A DNA stretch of 64,000 bases from Isoetes taiwanensis (GCA_021234155.1 JAJEKV010000146.1:1058001-1122000), one strand, 5' to 3'; positions 21,201-31,676 are shown, counted from the first letter of the stretch. The notes: generated from the sequence alone by a model not told the origin. Program-made: numbers and translations.

Positions 21201-21924
21201 TCCTGCCCTCACTAAACAATGGACTAACAGGGGAATTGTTTTTATCAGGGATATTATCAATGGTTTCGACTATCATAGCTCGGTTTTAAGTGACCTAGGG
21301 GAGGAGTCTGAGACCTTGTTTCATAGTATTATCCAGAGACTTGATAATGGACAGTGGCACCATTCGGAAGACTTGTGGCATATAAACGGATACAAGGGTT
21401 ATAAGGTTAAAATGGCCTATAAATTCCTTCATAAGGATCAAGCCATAATAGTCCATAGCAAATGGAACACTGATCCTCTGAGAATCAAAAGGAATCTCAT
21501 ATTTTTATGGAAGAGCCCGATCCATCCAAAAGTCAAAGCCTTCATATGGCAACTCTGGCACAAGGCTCTGGCAACAAACATGAAGAGATGGAGAATGAAT
21601 ATGGCGGATTCTAACATCTGTGTTCGATGTATGCAGGATCAGGAAGATGAGAATCACCTCTTTAGGAACTGTTTATGGGTTGAATGGACTCTGGAGTTAG
21701 CTGAAATTGAGCTTGATTTGCCTGATCTTAGAACTATGAGCTCCATTGATTTCTTTCTTCCAGAGAACCCATCGAATTGGCGTATCTACCTTCTCCTTTG
21801 GAGAATGTGGAAGGGGAGGAATTCCCTGATCTTCAAAGAGGAAATTATTTGGCCTCAGGCTATAATCGAGCAAACCAAATATGATATTAATTGGATTGTG
21901 GAAATATTTGGTATTCATAGTTGA
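18271..21924 (+). CDS. LINE ORF2: endonuclease-reverse transcriptase, intact
   Basis: 1,217 uninterrupted codons. Residues about 1-240 form an apurinic-type endonuclease (WNLQGINS, FFQEHK, GGDFNMV, and a SDHYPQ end motif). Residues about 455-720 form the reverse transcriptase: TPGPDGLPAEFF, DYRPISLSN, LKLDITKAFDTVSW with the first catalytic Asp, GVKQGCPLAPFLF, and HFADD with the catalytic Asp pair. Near residue 1,117 a zinc-binding C-terminal motif reads CVRCMQ...ENHLFRNC, as in plant zf-RVT domains. The length and order are normal for plant L1-type elements. The start ATG lies within the last codons of the frame-corrected ORF1 (ATGGATATAA), compatible with coupled re-initiation. Confidence 0.95.
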   Translation: MDINLKGVTWNLQGINSNLKRGRVKVCLVSMNLDFIFFQEHKIHDDSIDNMIREVLPANFNHWSLKANNSSAGISIAWHNRINLGDIQMMHDGSKRWQILHGIVGNIRIALVNIYAYHQPAERAQLWNIINNSLNSIPYDEIIIGGDFNMVTHEYMRSANFRALSGEENDKWMTLLTGHHLKMARVVPHSYSWNDHRVQPICCLHDRFYLSESLWNSSSKVSNLSNYTISDHYPQLINISANNNQRKRNSYFKLNTNLLDQEDFLIKLAQVMDLEDKPSNDIGWMDWWVRTAKNIKGWLKVWGKEIYQKETSHLQDLRNQYGTAQGQNKEDLKIQIEREEIKIAKGWKIKAKVKELMEDERANSKYFFIKAKGRIKKNHIYSGLWEGNKIEDDNQLKVAAKEHFVRIMGTIRDTNSQDINNFIDIQARVSNDMNNSLSRPFSNNEIFKVLNDMENGKTPGPDGLPAEFFKKAWGLLGNFVVSIANEFLLTKSLDCRINTSLIALIPKNDMPISFSDYRPISLSNVVYKLISGSIAARIKPILDDIISKTQSAYLKGRYILDNVAAASLGISWAKESKQNIGLLKLDITKAFDTVSWKFLQECCQSLGFSEEVISIFMAILKNSRSVVLINGECSPFFDIKRGVKQGCPLAPFLFLIVMEGLHSNFQKLKNLNEIKGLKLPPNQEMEDILNVHFADDTFLFMNLDNQSIQATQQILEDFGRCSGCNINSVKTKLISRDQTKGEQAALSLGCMYLSPTTKTKILGIPYAIRMNASDLWGDLLDKFYRKVDSLNSKFLSKNGRAILANSVISSSQVYQSSIIMAPKKVYSKMQSIIGRFIAGGTNRRCWIPVSMNECCKTKSMGGLGVIDEKQATALAAKYFYRACTDQINHPVKALIRHYIGRCHPFGWKGLKMHLPFSIFFPFSIPNSTPLIIKKWIRAWFKVKGMYTWKEGLSQDQPIFWSPSLILDDPNTCLASHFPALTKQWTNRGIVFIRDIINGFDYHSSVLSDLGEESETLFHSIIQRLDNGQWHHSEDLWHINGYKGYKVKMAYKFLHKDQAIIVHSKWNTDPLRIKRNLIFLWKSPIHPKVKAFIWQLWHKALATNMKRWRMNMADSNICVRCMQDQEDENHLFRNCLWVEWTLELAEIELDLPDLRTMSSIDFFLPENPSNWRIYLLLWRMWKGRNSLIFKEEIIWPQAIIEQTKYDINWIVEIFGIHS

Positions 21925-22309
21925 ATTCTACCTATCTGTTTCTAACTTTACTTTGAATTTCTCAGGTAACATTTTGATATTGGTAAAGAAGCTGAAGTGG
22001 AGAAGAATCGACCTTCACTCTAATGCGCTGTGGCTTACTCAGTTTGGGGTCGAGATTCCAACAATTCATGAGGATGGATTATGTCAATGTAACTGTGCCT
22101 GTAACACGGCATATGACGCAAAAAGGCATATCCTATGCGAGGCTAAGGATAAAAAGGAAGATTTAATCCGGGGAAAGCTCACTTATGCAAATGTCAATTC
22201 TGTCTGTTCATACTGGCGACCAAAGGAATGGGGAGAAAAGACCATGCCGAGAATGAGCCCAAGAAAAGAAGATTTCTGGAATGACCTCTCTCTGGATTCG
22301 GTCATATGA
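21881..22309 (+). CDS. LINE third ORF, Cys-rich, unknown
   Basis: The ATG at 21,881 lies within the last 44 bases of ORF2 in another frame and opens 142 codons. The N-terminal 35 residues are hydrophobic and may not be translated as such. The rest is protein-like: FGVEIPTIHEDGLCQCNCAC, then a His/Cys pair (KRHILCEAK), then YWRPKEWGEK. The Cys pattern recalls a small zinc-binding fold and the ECTNC cluster of ORF1. A further ORF after the reverse transcriptase is not usual in L1 elements. It could also be a transduced host exon. Confidence 0.45.
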   Translation: MILIGLWKYLVFIVEFYLSVSNFTLNFSGNILILVKKLKWRRIDLHSNALWLTQFGVEIPTIHEDGLCQCNCACNTAYDAKRHILCEAKDKKEDLIRGKLTYANVNSVCSYWRPKEWGEKTMPRMSPRKEDFWNDLSLDSVI

Positions 22310-22522
22310 ACTTTGATCTCATAACTTAAAAACACTTTTGATGGTTTAGGCTTACGACAGGCCTGAAAATTTTCTGTTGCTTTTTTATGTTGAAGGGTCT
22401 AAACAACCAACCCTACCCAATCTGGTTGCCTTTTGTAAACATATGTATATTACATATGTCGATATGTACACCTAAATCTATATTAATACAAATACTAAGC
22501 CTTCAATTAAAAAAAAAAAGAA

Positions 22523-22538
22523 GAGATATATGTTTCAA
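22523..22538. repeat. LINE target-site duplication, right copy
   Basis: Identical to 15,636-15,651. It is preceded by the A run at 22,509-22,519 and the bases GAA. Confidence 0.85.
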
Positions 22539-24012
22539 GTTTGCATGCGATATTTTAGAGGGAGATTTGAACTCGTAATCAGCCTAAGATCCAGATACGT
22601 TCCCTCCTCACACACTAAGTTATTCTATTTAATTGATTTTTGGAAGGATTGGTCCTTGCTCTTCCTTGTCTGTTCTTGCTCTTTCTTGTCTGTTATTGCA
22701 TTCTAGGCATTGCATTGTCTGCTTGTTCATGGAATTAAGGAGAGGACGAGTTGTAGGCAGGGTTGAGGAGCCTGCTCCTCCTCTAAAGACTAAGAAGAAG
22801 AGGACAACCAATGAACCTGTGCTGCTGGAACTTGAGGAGGATGGTGCACATAATCCCAATCTTGTTGGCAATAAGAGAATAAGATGCCAAAAGAGGGAGC
22901 AATTGACAATGGAACAAATGGAGAATGCATGAGATGCATTTGATGATGGCAGCATGAGCATCAGAGGTGCTGCTGGACACTTTGGTATTCCTGCTAGCAC
23001 TTTGAGGAACTGGCTTTATGGAAGAAGCAGACATAAACTTGGACCTAAGCCAAAATACCTTAATTTAGAAGAGGAGGAGGAGCTTGTGGATTGGATCCAT
23101 TCCCGAGCAAATGAGGGAAGAGGAGTTACCATTGATGGCCTTTGCAAGAAGGCAAGTGAACTTGCTGCAGGTAGGATCACCCTTTGGAAGGATGGTATAC
23201 CTGGAAGATCATGGTGGAGGGGCTTCAAAAGGAGGCATCCTATAGTGTAGCTTTGAGGAGTCCTGAGACTATTGACACCCAAAGAGTAAAGGCATTGAAT
23301 ACAGATAACTTGCTTGCCTTCTATACCAACTTAAGAAACCTTATTGAAGAGCTACAACTGACCCCTGATAGAATCTGGAATTGTGATGAAACTGGGATCA
23401 TGGCTGGAGAAAAAAAGGTGTGAGAATTCTCGCTAGAAGAGGGCAGCAAGAAGTATTTCAAAATGTCCCAGAAAATAGACAATGGATCACTGCTCTGGTG
23501 TGCATAAATGCTTCTGGTGGTAAGATACCTTGTGTCTATGTTTTTAAGGGTAAAACTATCAAGAATTGGGACCTCCTTGCTGGCTGTGAGCCAGGTGCTG
23601 CCATGTCATTTATTAAAAGTGCATGGGTAACTGATGCACTCTTTGCCAAGTGAATTGATCACTTCAAATACAAGGTACCGGGTGGAGTTAGCCAGACCAG
23701 ACCACACCTTCTTATCTGTGATGGACATGGTTCACATGTCAACTTGAATGTTATTGAACATGCAAGAGAAATCGGCCTACATATTCTACAGCTACCTCCC
23801 CATGCTAGCCATGCACTTCAACCATTGGACGTATCTTGTTTTGGTCCATTTAAGAGTATGACATAGTGTTTGCTTGCTGCCTTTTGTGCTTGCTTTGATT
23901 GAATTATGATTGCTAACATATGTTAATATGTTGTTACAAAACAATTTAGAAGGATACGGATGAAGTACATGGACCAAGAGGTTCCAAAAGATCCCAACGG
24001 GGCTGATATGGC

Positions 24013-24140
24013 TGGTATGGTCTCAAAAACCTTGTCCCTTTCCATTACAATTGATAGCTTTTGAGGCGCAAAGGCTTGGTATGGTCTCAAAAACCTTGTC
24101 CCTTTCCATTACAATTGATAGCTTTTGAGGCGCAAAGGCT
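24013..24140. repeat. 64-bp tandem duplication
   Basis: Two identical copies (24,013-24,076 and 24,077-24,140) starting TGGTATGGTCTCAAAAACC. 64 is not a multiple of three, so the duplication shifts the transposase frame. Confidence 0.92.
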
Positions 24141-24184
24141 TTATCCCAATTGATTATACGGATGACCACTGCATGGTTGAAGAG

Positions 24185-24288
24185 GACAGGTTTGTTGAAG
24201 TGCAAGAGCACTTTGAGGATGATCCTTGGTTGAAGACGACAGGTTTGTTGAAGTGCAAGAGCACTTTGAGGATGATCCTTGTGAAGAG
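24185..24288. repeat. 53-bp tandem duplication
   Basis: Copies start at 24,185 and 24,238 with GACAGGTTTGTTGAAGTGCA. They are identical until the last few bases. It is frame-breaking. Confidence 0.9.
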
Positions 24289-24342
24289 GGTAATGTTGAG
24301 CTCTCTTGGGATGATCAAAGGTGCTCTGTTCAGCCTTCAAGT

Positions 24343-24434
24343 GAAGGCTTTATAGATAGTCAAGACCATCATATGGATATGGAGAATGGAAGGCTTTATA
24401 GATAGTCAAGACCATCATATGGATATGGAGAATG
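24343..24434. repeat. 46-bp tandem duplication
   Basis: Copies 24,343-24,388 and 24,389-24,434 start GAAGGCTTTATAGATAGTCA and are identical. It is frame-breaking. Confidence 0.92.
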
Positions 24435-24507
24435 TTGCTTGCACTCTGGAAGGGCAAGTGGATGATAGTGAGGAGGAGGAACTTGGGATAAGAAGGAGCA
24501 GGCCATT

Positions 24508-24649
24508 GAATGTGTTCTACAATGGCACTAGCATGAGCAAGTAGCCACAATGTTGTTGCAGAATTTTGTATCCATAGTCAATGGGTTCTACAATGGCACT
24601 AGCATGAGCAAGTAGCCACAATGTTGTTGCAGAATTTTGTATCCATAGT
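24508..24649. repeat. 71-bp tandem duplication
   Basis: Copies share GTTCTACAATGGCACTAGCA (at 24,514 and 24,585) through TATCCATAGT. The duplicated block includes the stop codon of the transposase frame and the start of its 3' untranslated sequence. Confidence 0.92.
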
Positions 24650-26789
24650 TTTATTTCTGCTAACTACAATGCATAAAGGCATTGATTTTTGTATATGCCG
24701 GCCAGTAATGCATGGATATGCATTGGTTTTTGTACATTTACTTGGTATAATGAAAATTTTGTTGTATGTGCAACATGCCTCAATGTGTGACTGATCTCTG
24801 TAATGGCAACCAGCAATTTAGCAAGTTGCAAGCTTTGCTTTTGGGAAATGTAAGTAGCTCTTGCACTAAGGCGTTCAGTTTATCTACATGTTTGAATAAC
24901 CAAGACTTCTATTGACCCACAGATTTATGGATACAGAGAGTGAACACTCTTTGCTGTTGCTTTGCATTTTCCAAATGTAAGCTCCTTCCCCTTATTTCAT
25001 TCTGCAACCTAGTTTATTTGGAGAGCAGGATTGTGGAGACAACTTATAAAGAAGTGTCCCTGAATCCTTGCTCTCCCATACTAATAGTGTGCATGCATGG
25101 TTTGCTGAGGGGGGCAATGGAAACATGAAAATGACACGAAGGTTCAATTCCTTCAGTCCCTTTTAACAGATTTCAGCAGGTTTGGAGCTGATGCATGCAT
25201 CCTTGTGTGCAATTACAGGCAAACGATGAATTGTAACTAAGGCCAAATCATTGTTTGAGGTAAGCTAAAGTACTGTTCTCATATCTCCAATCTGAGTTTA
25301 TATGTGCACCATCTTGGACTCCTGGGCAGCACTAACAACAGGGTACTACTCTCACTAGGTAACTCAATTACTTGCATGAATTATATTGCTAGATAGGTTT
25401 GGATTTGGGGCATATGTTAATATCTTTTTTATTGGCAGATTCGAAGAGGGGGTCAAGTTTCTGGATTGAATGCAACAAAGTGAGGGGTCAAGTTTCTGGA
25501 TTGAATGCAACAAAGTGATCTAACGCTGGGCACCCATAGAGTGGGTGGCTTGGTTCGAGAATTCCCCAACAACCCTGTTACAAAAACTAAAAAAAAGAGG
25601 AGAAATTGCTAAAAGTTGTAATTATTCTTAATCCAGGGGAAGTATGTAGCTAGTAGGCTGGGCTGGCTAGATCTAGCAGGAAACTTACCTATTATGCCCA
25701 AACAATGTCCCAACCCAAGATAGGTGAATAATTGTAATGAGCTTTTACAATTAGATTGTTAGTTCAGTGGTCTAAATCTAAAATTTATGTAGACAAATCT
25801 TGAGTTCATGGGATGACCATTTTCGTTTTGCAGTTCAGAGTGCTTTCAGACACGTATTTCTACTCCAGGATTAGATTGTTAGTTAGCTAGGTGACCTAAA
25901 TCTTAGATCTATATATGCATAAATATTCAGCTTCCAGACCATGATTCAATGGCCTATAAATGGGCACCAAGATGTGCAACGAATGAGGACTATGTACTCA
26001 GTTAATAAAGTAACAGCTCTGACTCCTAAGGTGTTTAGAAAACAAAGTCTACTGCAAACAAGAAAACTTTCTTCAGAGGATGAAGTTATAAGCATGTTAG
26101 ACCCACTTTGAAAGGAAGGAAAGGGGTTAAAGGTCTTGTATGGAAGAAAGCCACTCAGGCAACGAGTGCAAGCCTCACAGCTTAAAAGCTTTCAACAAGC
26201 AAAAGCTCAGGAAACAAAAACACTCATCATCGTGGCATTGCTAAACCATCCCTAAAACATTCTAAAACAAACTACATAACAAAGTTCATTGCTTGGAGGC
26301 ATTTTAAACCCTCAGCGACCCGTGAAAAATCATCCGCCAAAGAACGCGCAAAGAAGAATGTCCATACATTTAAGCATGGGCAAACTACATAAGCACACTC
26401 ATTCGGCTTAAGTGTCAGACGGCACTTCCTATCAGGGCATTTTTCATCACAGAGCCTAAAATGCCTCTCTTTCAGATTAAATCATGTTCAAAACTCTGCT
26501 AAAACAATCAAATAATCCTAAATAGAACAAGAAGCAGCCATCAGAGTACTAGTTCTCAGAGAAACATACTCTGTCCGCATCAAAGTCCACTAAAAAGCGC
26601 ATCATTTGGCTTAAACTTTAGCCTATTCAAACAAAACAGAATTCCAAAGAAAAGACGAATCAGAGGATATGGCTTGATCGCTCAGAGTGAGCGGATCGAA
26701 AGTTTAGAATCAGCGTCGATCATTCGGGGAAAGATTCCTCATCATCTTCGTTGATTGAAAGAATGGAATTCGGGCTTTAATGCTCTGTC
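24650..26789. other. Unassigned stretch
   Basis: No gene supportable. It contains the 35-bp duplication at 25,449-25,518. A tRNA T-arm-like GAAGGTTCAATTCCTTC near 25,139 has no convincing tRNA body around it. Confidence 0.4.
25449..25518. repeat. 35-bp tandem duplication
   Basis: Copies 25,449-25,483 and 25,484-25,518 share GGGGTCAAGTTTCTGGATTG and are identical. It is the fifth such event within 1.5 kb. Confidence 0.9.
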
Positions 26790-26823
26790 GAAACCCTAAA
26801 ACTCGATACCCTAACCCTAAAGA
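26790..26823. promoter_or_regulatory. Telo-box-like CCCTAA motifs
   Basis: AAACCCTAAAA followed by ACCCTAACCCTAAAG. Short AAACCCTAA boxes are known plant promoter elements near transcription starts. They lie about 110 bases upstream of the small ORF at 26,934. Too short and irregular to be an interstitial telomere array. Confidence 0.4.
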
Positions 26824-26933
26824 CCAAAATAATACACTAGGTAGGCACGACGGGTTGCCCTTAAAATGTCTGAATTTTTCTATATTATTTGATTTGATGG
26901 TTTTTGGGTTGCCTGAAGGGCAATCCCTAGGCA

Positions 26934-27158
26934 ATGGATGTGAGGAGCGAGCGATTCGTTGGATATCCCAAATGTAAGGCCGAGATACGTGTTTGGGCTG
27001 GAATTTGTAACGAATATGCTAATTTGACGGCCGGAGATATGGGAAAAAAAAAGGATGTTGAACTTGCAATAGTTGCTAAACCGAGTGCAGTAGAATATCC
27101 TGCGGACTCAGAGTTTGCATGCAAGAGAAAAAAAGATCGAAGAAGAAACAAGAGATAA
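26934..27158 (+). CDS. Small hypothetical protein, basic C-terminus
   Basis: 74 codons from ATG to TAA: MDVRSERFVGYPKCKAEIRV at the start and KRKKDRRRNKR at the end, which would serve as a nuclear localisation signal. Two telo-box-like motifs lie upstream. I do not recognise a family. It may be a first exon or a chance frame; the composition (no repeat, mixed residues) slightly favours real coding. The 325 bases that follow, up to 27,483, hold no further gene. Confidence 0.35.
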   Translation: MDVRSERFVGYPKCKAEIRVWAGICNEYANLTAGDMGKKKDVELAIVAKPSAVEYPADSEFACKRKKDRRRNKR

Positions 27159-27483
27159 CAATTGATGTTGGAGCCGTCTGTGCGACAACACCTTGTTTTT
27201 TCTGCTGGGGGAGGTAAAACCTTGCGCAAGTATTCGACCCCTGGATCAAGCTAATTACAATCTCTCCTTTTCTTGATATTTCTTGCAACTTTGACAATGC
27301 GGTTGATAGCGGCCAGCCATGAAAGTTTTATTTCCTCCAGTCCCTCTTCTTGCTCTTAGAAATTTTGGGAAATAAGTGTCTCCAGTTTAGATCAAGATGG
27401 ATTTTAAATTATTAGGTTTAAGCGGAGTAACAAATTTTGACATTGTCGGTCATTTATAGGGAAGCGGTTGTGTGCAGAGAATT

Positions 27484-28950
27484 TGTGACATTCCAGCATA
27501 ATATATGGAGTGAATACGTATATTATATTGCCATGACACTTGTACATGTCAATCCCAACGACATGTACACGACAACTGTATAAGGTTGTACCCTATAATA
27601 CAACCAATGGAACCATTAACATGTCCCCATTAACATGTGCATATAACCCATTGCCACGTGGCATAGCCCTAAGTGACCTTTTAGATTCCAACCCTAAAAG
27701 CATCATGTTAAAAGGAGTCTGGAACCCTAAAAGTGTCCCTTTCAGATTTCTCATTGCACAAGCGAGAGACCCATTCCGACTTGCCAGTGCCCGTGGAGCT
27801 TGCTTTCCCAAGCAGATCGCCAAGACTCGACCATTTCAAGCCATCCCAACAGCGTGGACGTCGTCCGAGGACTTGGAGCATCTAATATGTGGTTGATTTG
27901 TTATGCAATGCCAACTTCCCGACTGGCATTAAGCCAAGTTTGCATCTTTCCTTAGCCTTAGAGGACCTCTAGATCCCCAGATCTCATCCTCTAATGGACG
28001 CATCTAACCATATGTGTTTACATTAGATAGTCTAGATCTTTATTCTGTTATTTCAGTCCATTGGATGATATTGTATTACTCTGTGCACACCTCTTGTGTA
28101 TTGGGAAGGGGAGTAGAGACTCGGAGCCTTTGTAGATGATGCTCCTAGATAAACTCATTAGTACCTAGTAATTGCAGCCTATGCATAGGAGCCCGTCTGG
28201 ATGTGGGTGGCGGGGTTAGACCGGCTGATAAGGGAGGCTTGTCTGGCTACAGTTGCTCCCTTTAGTGCATACCGATGGTTGGAGAACGTTGTGGGCTAGG
28301 TCTAAGAGTTTGCCACAGAGTGCGGGGAAGGTATGGGCTCAACACCTCCTAGGTGATGCGTCGCCTTAGTGGGGTTCAAGTCATAGACAAGCAATGGCTC
28401 TCTAGGCATGGATCTTCTGGGGGGGAGTGGTCCCCTCATGCCTCATCGGGACTGGAGAGATGCAACCCAGAAGTAGTTTCTCTGACTATGCACTTGGTCG
28501 GCTACGGTCACATCCCCAATAGTTTTCAGCCTATCTGTAAAATATGCACGGGAGGGGCGGATAAAGTGGACTACCCAATGGCTATGTTCTCATGCCAGCC
28601 AAATCCATTTGCCATGACTTTTGTCTGCATTGACTTCTGGAGATCCCAAGCTGTCAGTCGATCCCCATGACTCTGAGCCCTAAGTAGGTTTTCCCTTCTT
28701 TGTTGATGCTATTGATATTGTTGTCTAGATGTTATGTAATGGCGAGCCATCCTTCGAGGTGGATATATATTTTATGTGATGCCATGTGCTTATATTTTAT
28801 GTGCTTCTGCAGCTAGGTAGATCCTGAGGGAGACGGGATGAATGACATATCTATTCTTCCCCTTCGGGTTCTTTCCTATCATCAAGAACCCGATGATAAG
28901 TAGATGGCCTCGTGTTAGTAGCTATGCGCTGACAAGAGGGATGAACTTCA
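27484..28950 (+). repeat. Gypsy 5' LTR
   Basis: It starts TGTGACATTCCAGCATAATA and ends just before the primer-binding site (GAACTTCA at 28,950), about 1,467 bases. The first roughly 830 bases align with 46,567-47,416 with clear divergence, so the insertion is old. Confidence 0.82.
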
Positions 28951-28951
28951 A

Positions 28952-28970
28952 TTCTATCAGAGCGATGATC
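28952..28970 (+). other. Primer-binding site (initiator Met-tRNA)
   Basis: CTATCAGAGCGATG resembles the usual plant TGGTATCAGAGC, complementary to the 3' end of initiator Met-tRNA, and sits directly after the LTR. Confidence 0.7.
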
Positions 28971-29641
28971 TTGGTGGACCAAGATCGGGCATTGGCTATT
29001 TCCCAAGTAGCACTAACAGTCTAGATCTTGAGTCTTGGAGTTAAAATCCCAAGCATGAACCTCTAATAATGGGGAAAAAAAAATCCATTTTAGTACAAAA
29101 TGTTAGTTATAATTATATAGAAATTATATGCATTAATTATAGTAAACTTTAGAAAAGTTTTGCAAGTAGGGATGTGACTACTCACGTGTGCACCCCGGAC
29201 CATGCTGAGAATTCCAGCCAGCCTTCTGGTGCACGCCGTGAGTATTCGGCCATAGTTGACTAGGAATAGTAAGTTTAAAAGGTAATCTGGTAGGGTAAGC
29301 TAGCTTAAAATTAAGATTTAAGCTAGGAACATCCATCAGAATGCTAAGAAAACAAACATGTAAGATAAATTAAAGAGTGACTACTCACGCCATGCGTCTC
29401 ACACCCGACTAAGAATCTCAGTCTGCCCTCTGGCGCATGCCGTAAGTAGTTGGAATAAAAATGTTCTAAAGAAATCATATAGTTTAAGCTTAATTAGTTA
29501 GATAACATGATCTCCCTATTGGAAACCCAAAAAATCCCAACCTAGACTCCTAAGGGTTCGTCCTTTGTATTCTTCCTTCTTAGTTGTCTAGCTCTGGCCT
29601 ACAAGCCGATTTTAGGGCGCTAGTGAGGCGATCGAGGCGAT

Positions 29642-31676
29642 ATGAAACATGGCTCACACCAAACAAATGGCAATGGTGGTAATGGAGGATGGATCAACGA
29701 GCGTCTAAGTCCTCACTGCGGAACAAAAGGCGCGGGAGGCCAAGAAATGGAAGAGAAACGAGGATCCACAAAATTCCACCGAGGAACAAGAGGAGCAATA
29801 AATGGAGAAGGATCGGGAACAGAATCCCGAGACCCAAGAACAGTATTCAAAGAAAATGTCCCCAGAAAGCACCCACCAAAGAACCAAGTGTCATGGACAC
29901 AAAAAGTGTCCCCCAACCCCATGCTTTGACCCTCCTACATCTTCTACGGCAGCAATCGAACTTTGATGACTTCATCGGTCGAGAGAAGCATGATATTCCA
30001 GTTGATGTACGCGAGTCGGTGTCATACGCAAGCCAAACCACCACAGGCCTACATGCCTACGGTAGGATCAAGCAGATGATGACCCAACAAGAGCTGCCAT
30101 CGGAGGAAGAGTTTATATCAGAGGGAAGACAACAAGTGCACTTCAACTGAGCTCTTCCTCGACAGCACCCATCCCCAGTTACAGGGCAGGACCACAGGGA
30201 ATTGATCACAGTTCCAGTGGACGAGTATACAGGCAGATACAGGTCAAACAGGGAAGTGAAGACAGAAGCCCAGCAAGGAGGACAAGATAGAGCCCTCAAA
30301 TACTATGTGCCACTCCTCACTGACGGCAGGGTCGTAGTGATCCACTTGCAGTTCAGCCCGCGGGGGGAGAGGCGGTATTTATGCTAATTGCACTCTCGGG
30401 CTTCGGTAGACATGCAAGACTTCAACAGAGTGTCGACCATGTCATACTAGTCAAGAGATCGTTAGCATTAAGCATCTTTGACTTCGCAGTCCCTTACCGC
30501 CAGTCTGGCAGGCTAGCAATCACCACTGCCTATACCTCAGACAGGAGAGTCGAAGACCTCGTAGCGGCTATGCAAGGGGGAACGACCACAACATTTTCAG
30601 GAACTTGGGATGTATGGTTGGTAAAATTTTTAGATCATTACCTAGACTATAGGTGATCATACCACTGTTATTATAACTTTTGTATTATGATAATATATCG
30701 GATATTAAAAAACATAAGACATTTTGTCTTACATTATAAATACTCTTTTGATATATTTTGTCCGAACAATTATATCATCAAACAACGAATGCAACCACAA
30801 AAGATACTCATATTAAGAGTTATAATTCAATGTGTGCAGCTAGAATAGCCAGGACCGCTGAGCAATACCGTCAACACATGGACGAAGAAATCACTGACCC
30901 AACAATTCCAGCCCCGCAACCTCTTCGAGGAATATGAGATGCCAACTCCAGAAGAAGAACTATCACAGATAAAGTCCGACATACAGGAAATAAGGGCCTT
31001 GCTAGCAGAGAGGGGCATAGAACACACTAGACCAGAATCTCTAGTTGCCTCAAGCACCACCTCAGGCCAAGGATAAGGGAAAAAAGATGAGCCAGAGAAG
31101 GAGATCTCCCAGTACAGGTTCGTCGGATAGTACTTTTGACTAGGACTCAGAATCAGATGACAAAGTAGAAGTTCAGCACGACTGCCGAGGAGGTCAGAAC
31201 AGATACCGACCAGGGAAAGGGGCCAACTATCAAAAGAAAGTGGATTCATCCCTGAGCAATATGTGGAAAGCTCGAAAACTTGAGCAATTTTTGGGCAATA
31301 ATAGATCAGGGATGGAATCCGAGGCATGGCTCGATGAAATGGGGGAGTATGGCAACGCCTATGGAAAAGGACAAGGCAGAGTAGTCACAGCGAACCTCAA
31401 GGGAGCTGCCAGAATAAAGGCATTCAAACGTTGTTATGTGCCTAAAGAACACAAGTGTCACATGATGCAACAGTTTTATAGACTGGAACAGGGTAATAAG
31501 TCGGTGCAGAAATACACCGAAGAGTTCATGAGGCTGAGGCTCTATGTCCCGCACTAAGTGAGCGACATGCCATGGAGGGCTACATCGAGGGACTTAATGA
31601 TGATATCAAAAAACTGGTTCGAGCAATCAACCCGCGGACAGTAGCAGAAGCGAAGTCCAAAGCCCCCAAAATAGTG
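29642..31676 (+). pseudogene. Gypsy gag region, fragmented
   Basis: The region near 29,700-29,910 has a charged frame (EQKAREAKKWKRNED) with a TAA at a Gln position. The retrotransposon gag core is at 31,240-31,557: WLDEMGEYGNAYGKGQGRVV, then LKGAARIKAF, then GNKSVQKYTEEFMRLRLY. It continues after a shift (HAMEGYIEGLNDDIKKLVRA) to about 31,676. A 91-codon frame at 30,381-30,656 (YRQSGRLAITTAYTSDRRVE) is not typical of gag and may be captured sequence. A zinc knuckle is missing, probably lost at the insertion point at 31,677. Confidence 0.75.

Larger units (their letters stand above)
15652..22522 (+). mobile_element. Full-length L1-type LINE retrotransposon
   Basis: The element is defined by a 16-bp target duplication (15,636-15,651 and 22,523-22,538) and an 11-base A run at 22,509-22,519 at its 3' end. 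The order is: a 5' leader of about 700 bases (with an open frame 15,677-16,018 containing SALMDEALLEAVLQGLGF, function unknown), ORF1 (16,354-18,114, probably to 18,280), ORF2 (18,271-21,924), a third ORF (21,881-22,309), and a 3' tail. LINEs copy themselves by target-primed reverse transcription, in which the endonuclease nicks the target and the reverse transcriptase uses it as primer. The identical target copies and the intact ORF2 suggest recent insertion; ORF1 has one in-frame stop and probably one frameshift, so this copy may not be autonomous. Confidence 0.88.
22733..24543 (+). pseudogene. pogo/CENP-B-like DDE transposase pseudogene
   Basis: The start MELRRGRVVGRV is followed by a helix-turn-helix (SIRGAAGHFGIPASTLRNWL, about 22,954-23,020), a CENP-B-type second DNA-binding part (WIHSRANEGRGVTIDGLC), then a DDE_1 nuclease: IWNCDETGI (first Asp, about 23,385), WITALVCINASGGKIP, LLICDGHGSH (second Asp, about 23,720) and SHALQPLDV (third Asp, about 23,827). 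Damage: an in-frame TGA at 22,930 where Arg is expected, a shift near 23,240, a shift in the A run at 23,410, and a TGA at 23,651 where Trp is expected. An acidic C-terminus ends at the TAG at 24,541-24,543, and its frame is broken by the tandem duplications listed below. Terminal repeats of the element were not identified. Confidence 0.82.

Noticed and set aside
22545-22625. A SINE-like sequence just after the LINE (GAGTTCAAATCTC on the minus strand)
   Set aside because: Only a B-box-like motif is convincing; no A-box at proper spacing and no tail.
25100-25170. A tRNA gene around GAAGGTTCAATTCCTTC
   Set aside because: The T-arm-like sequence is present, but no acceptor, D-arm or anticodon arm can be placed upstream at the right spacing.
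26790-26823. Interstitial telomeric repeat
   Set aside because: Only three imperfect CCCTAA units; better described as telo-box promoter motifs.
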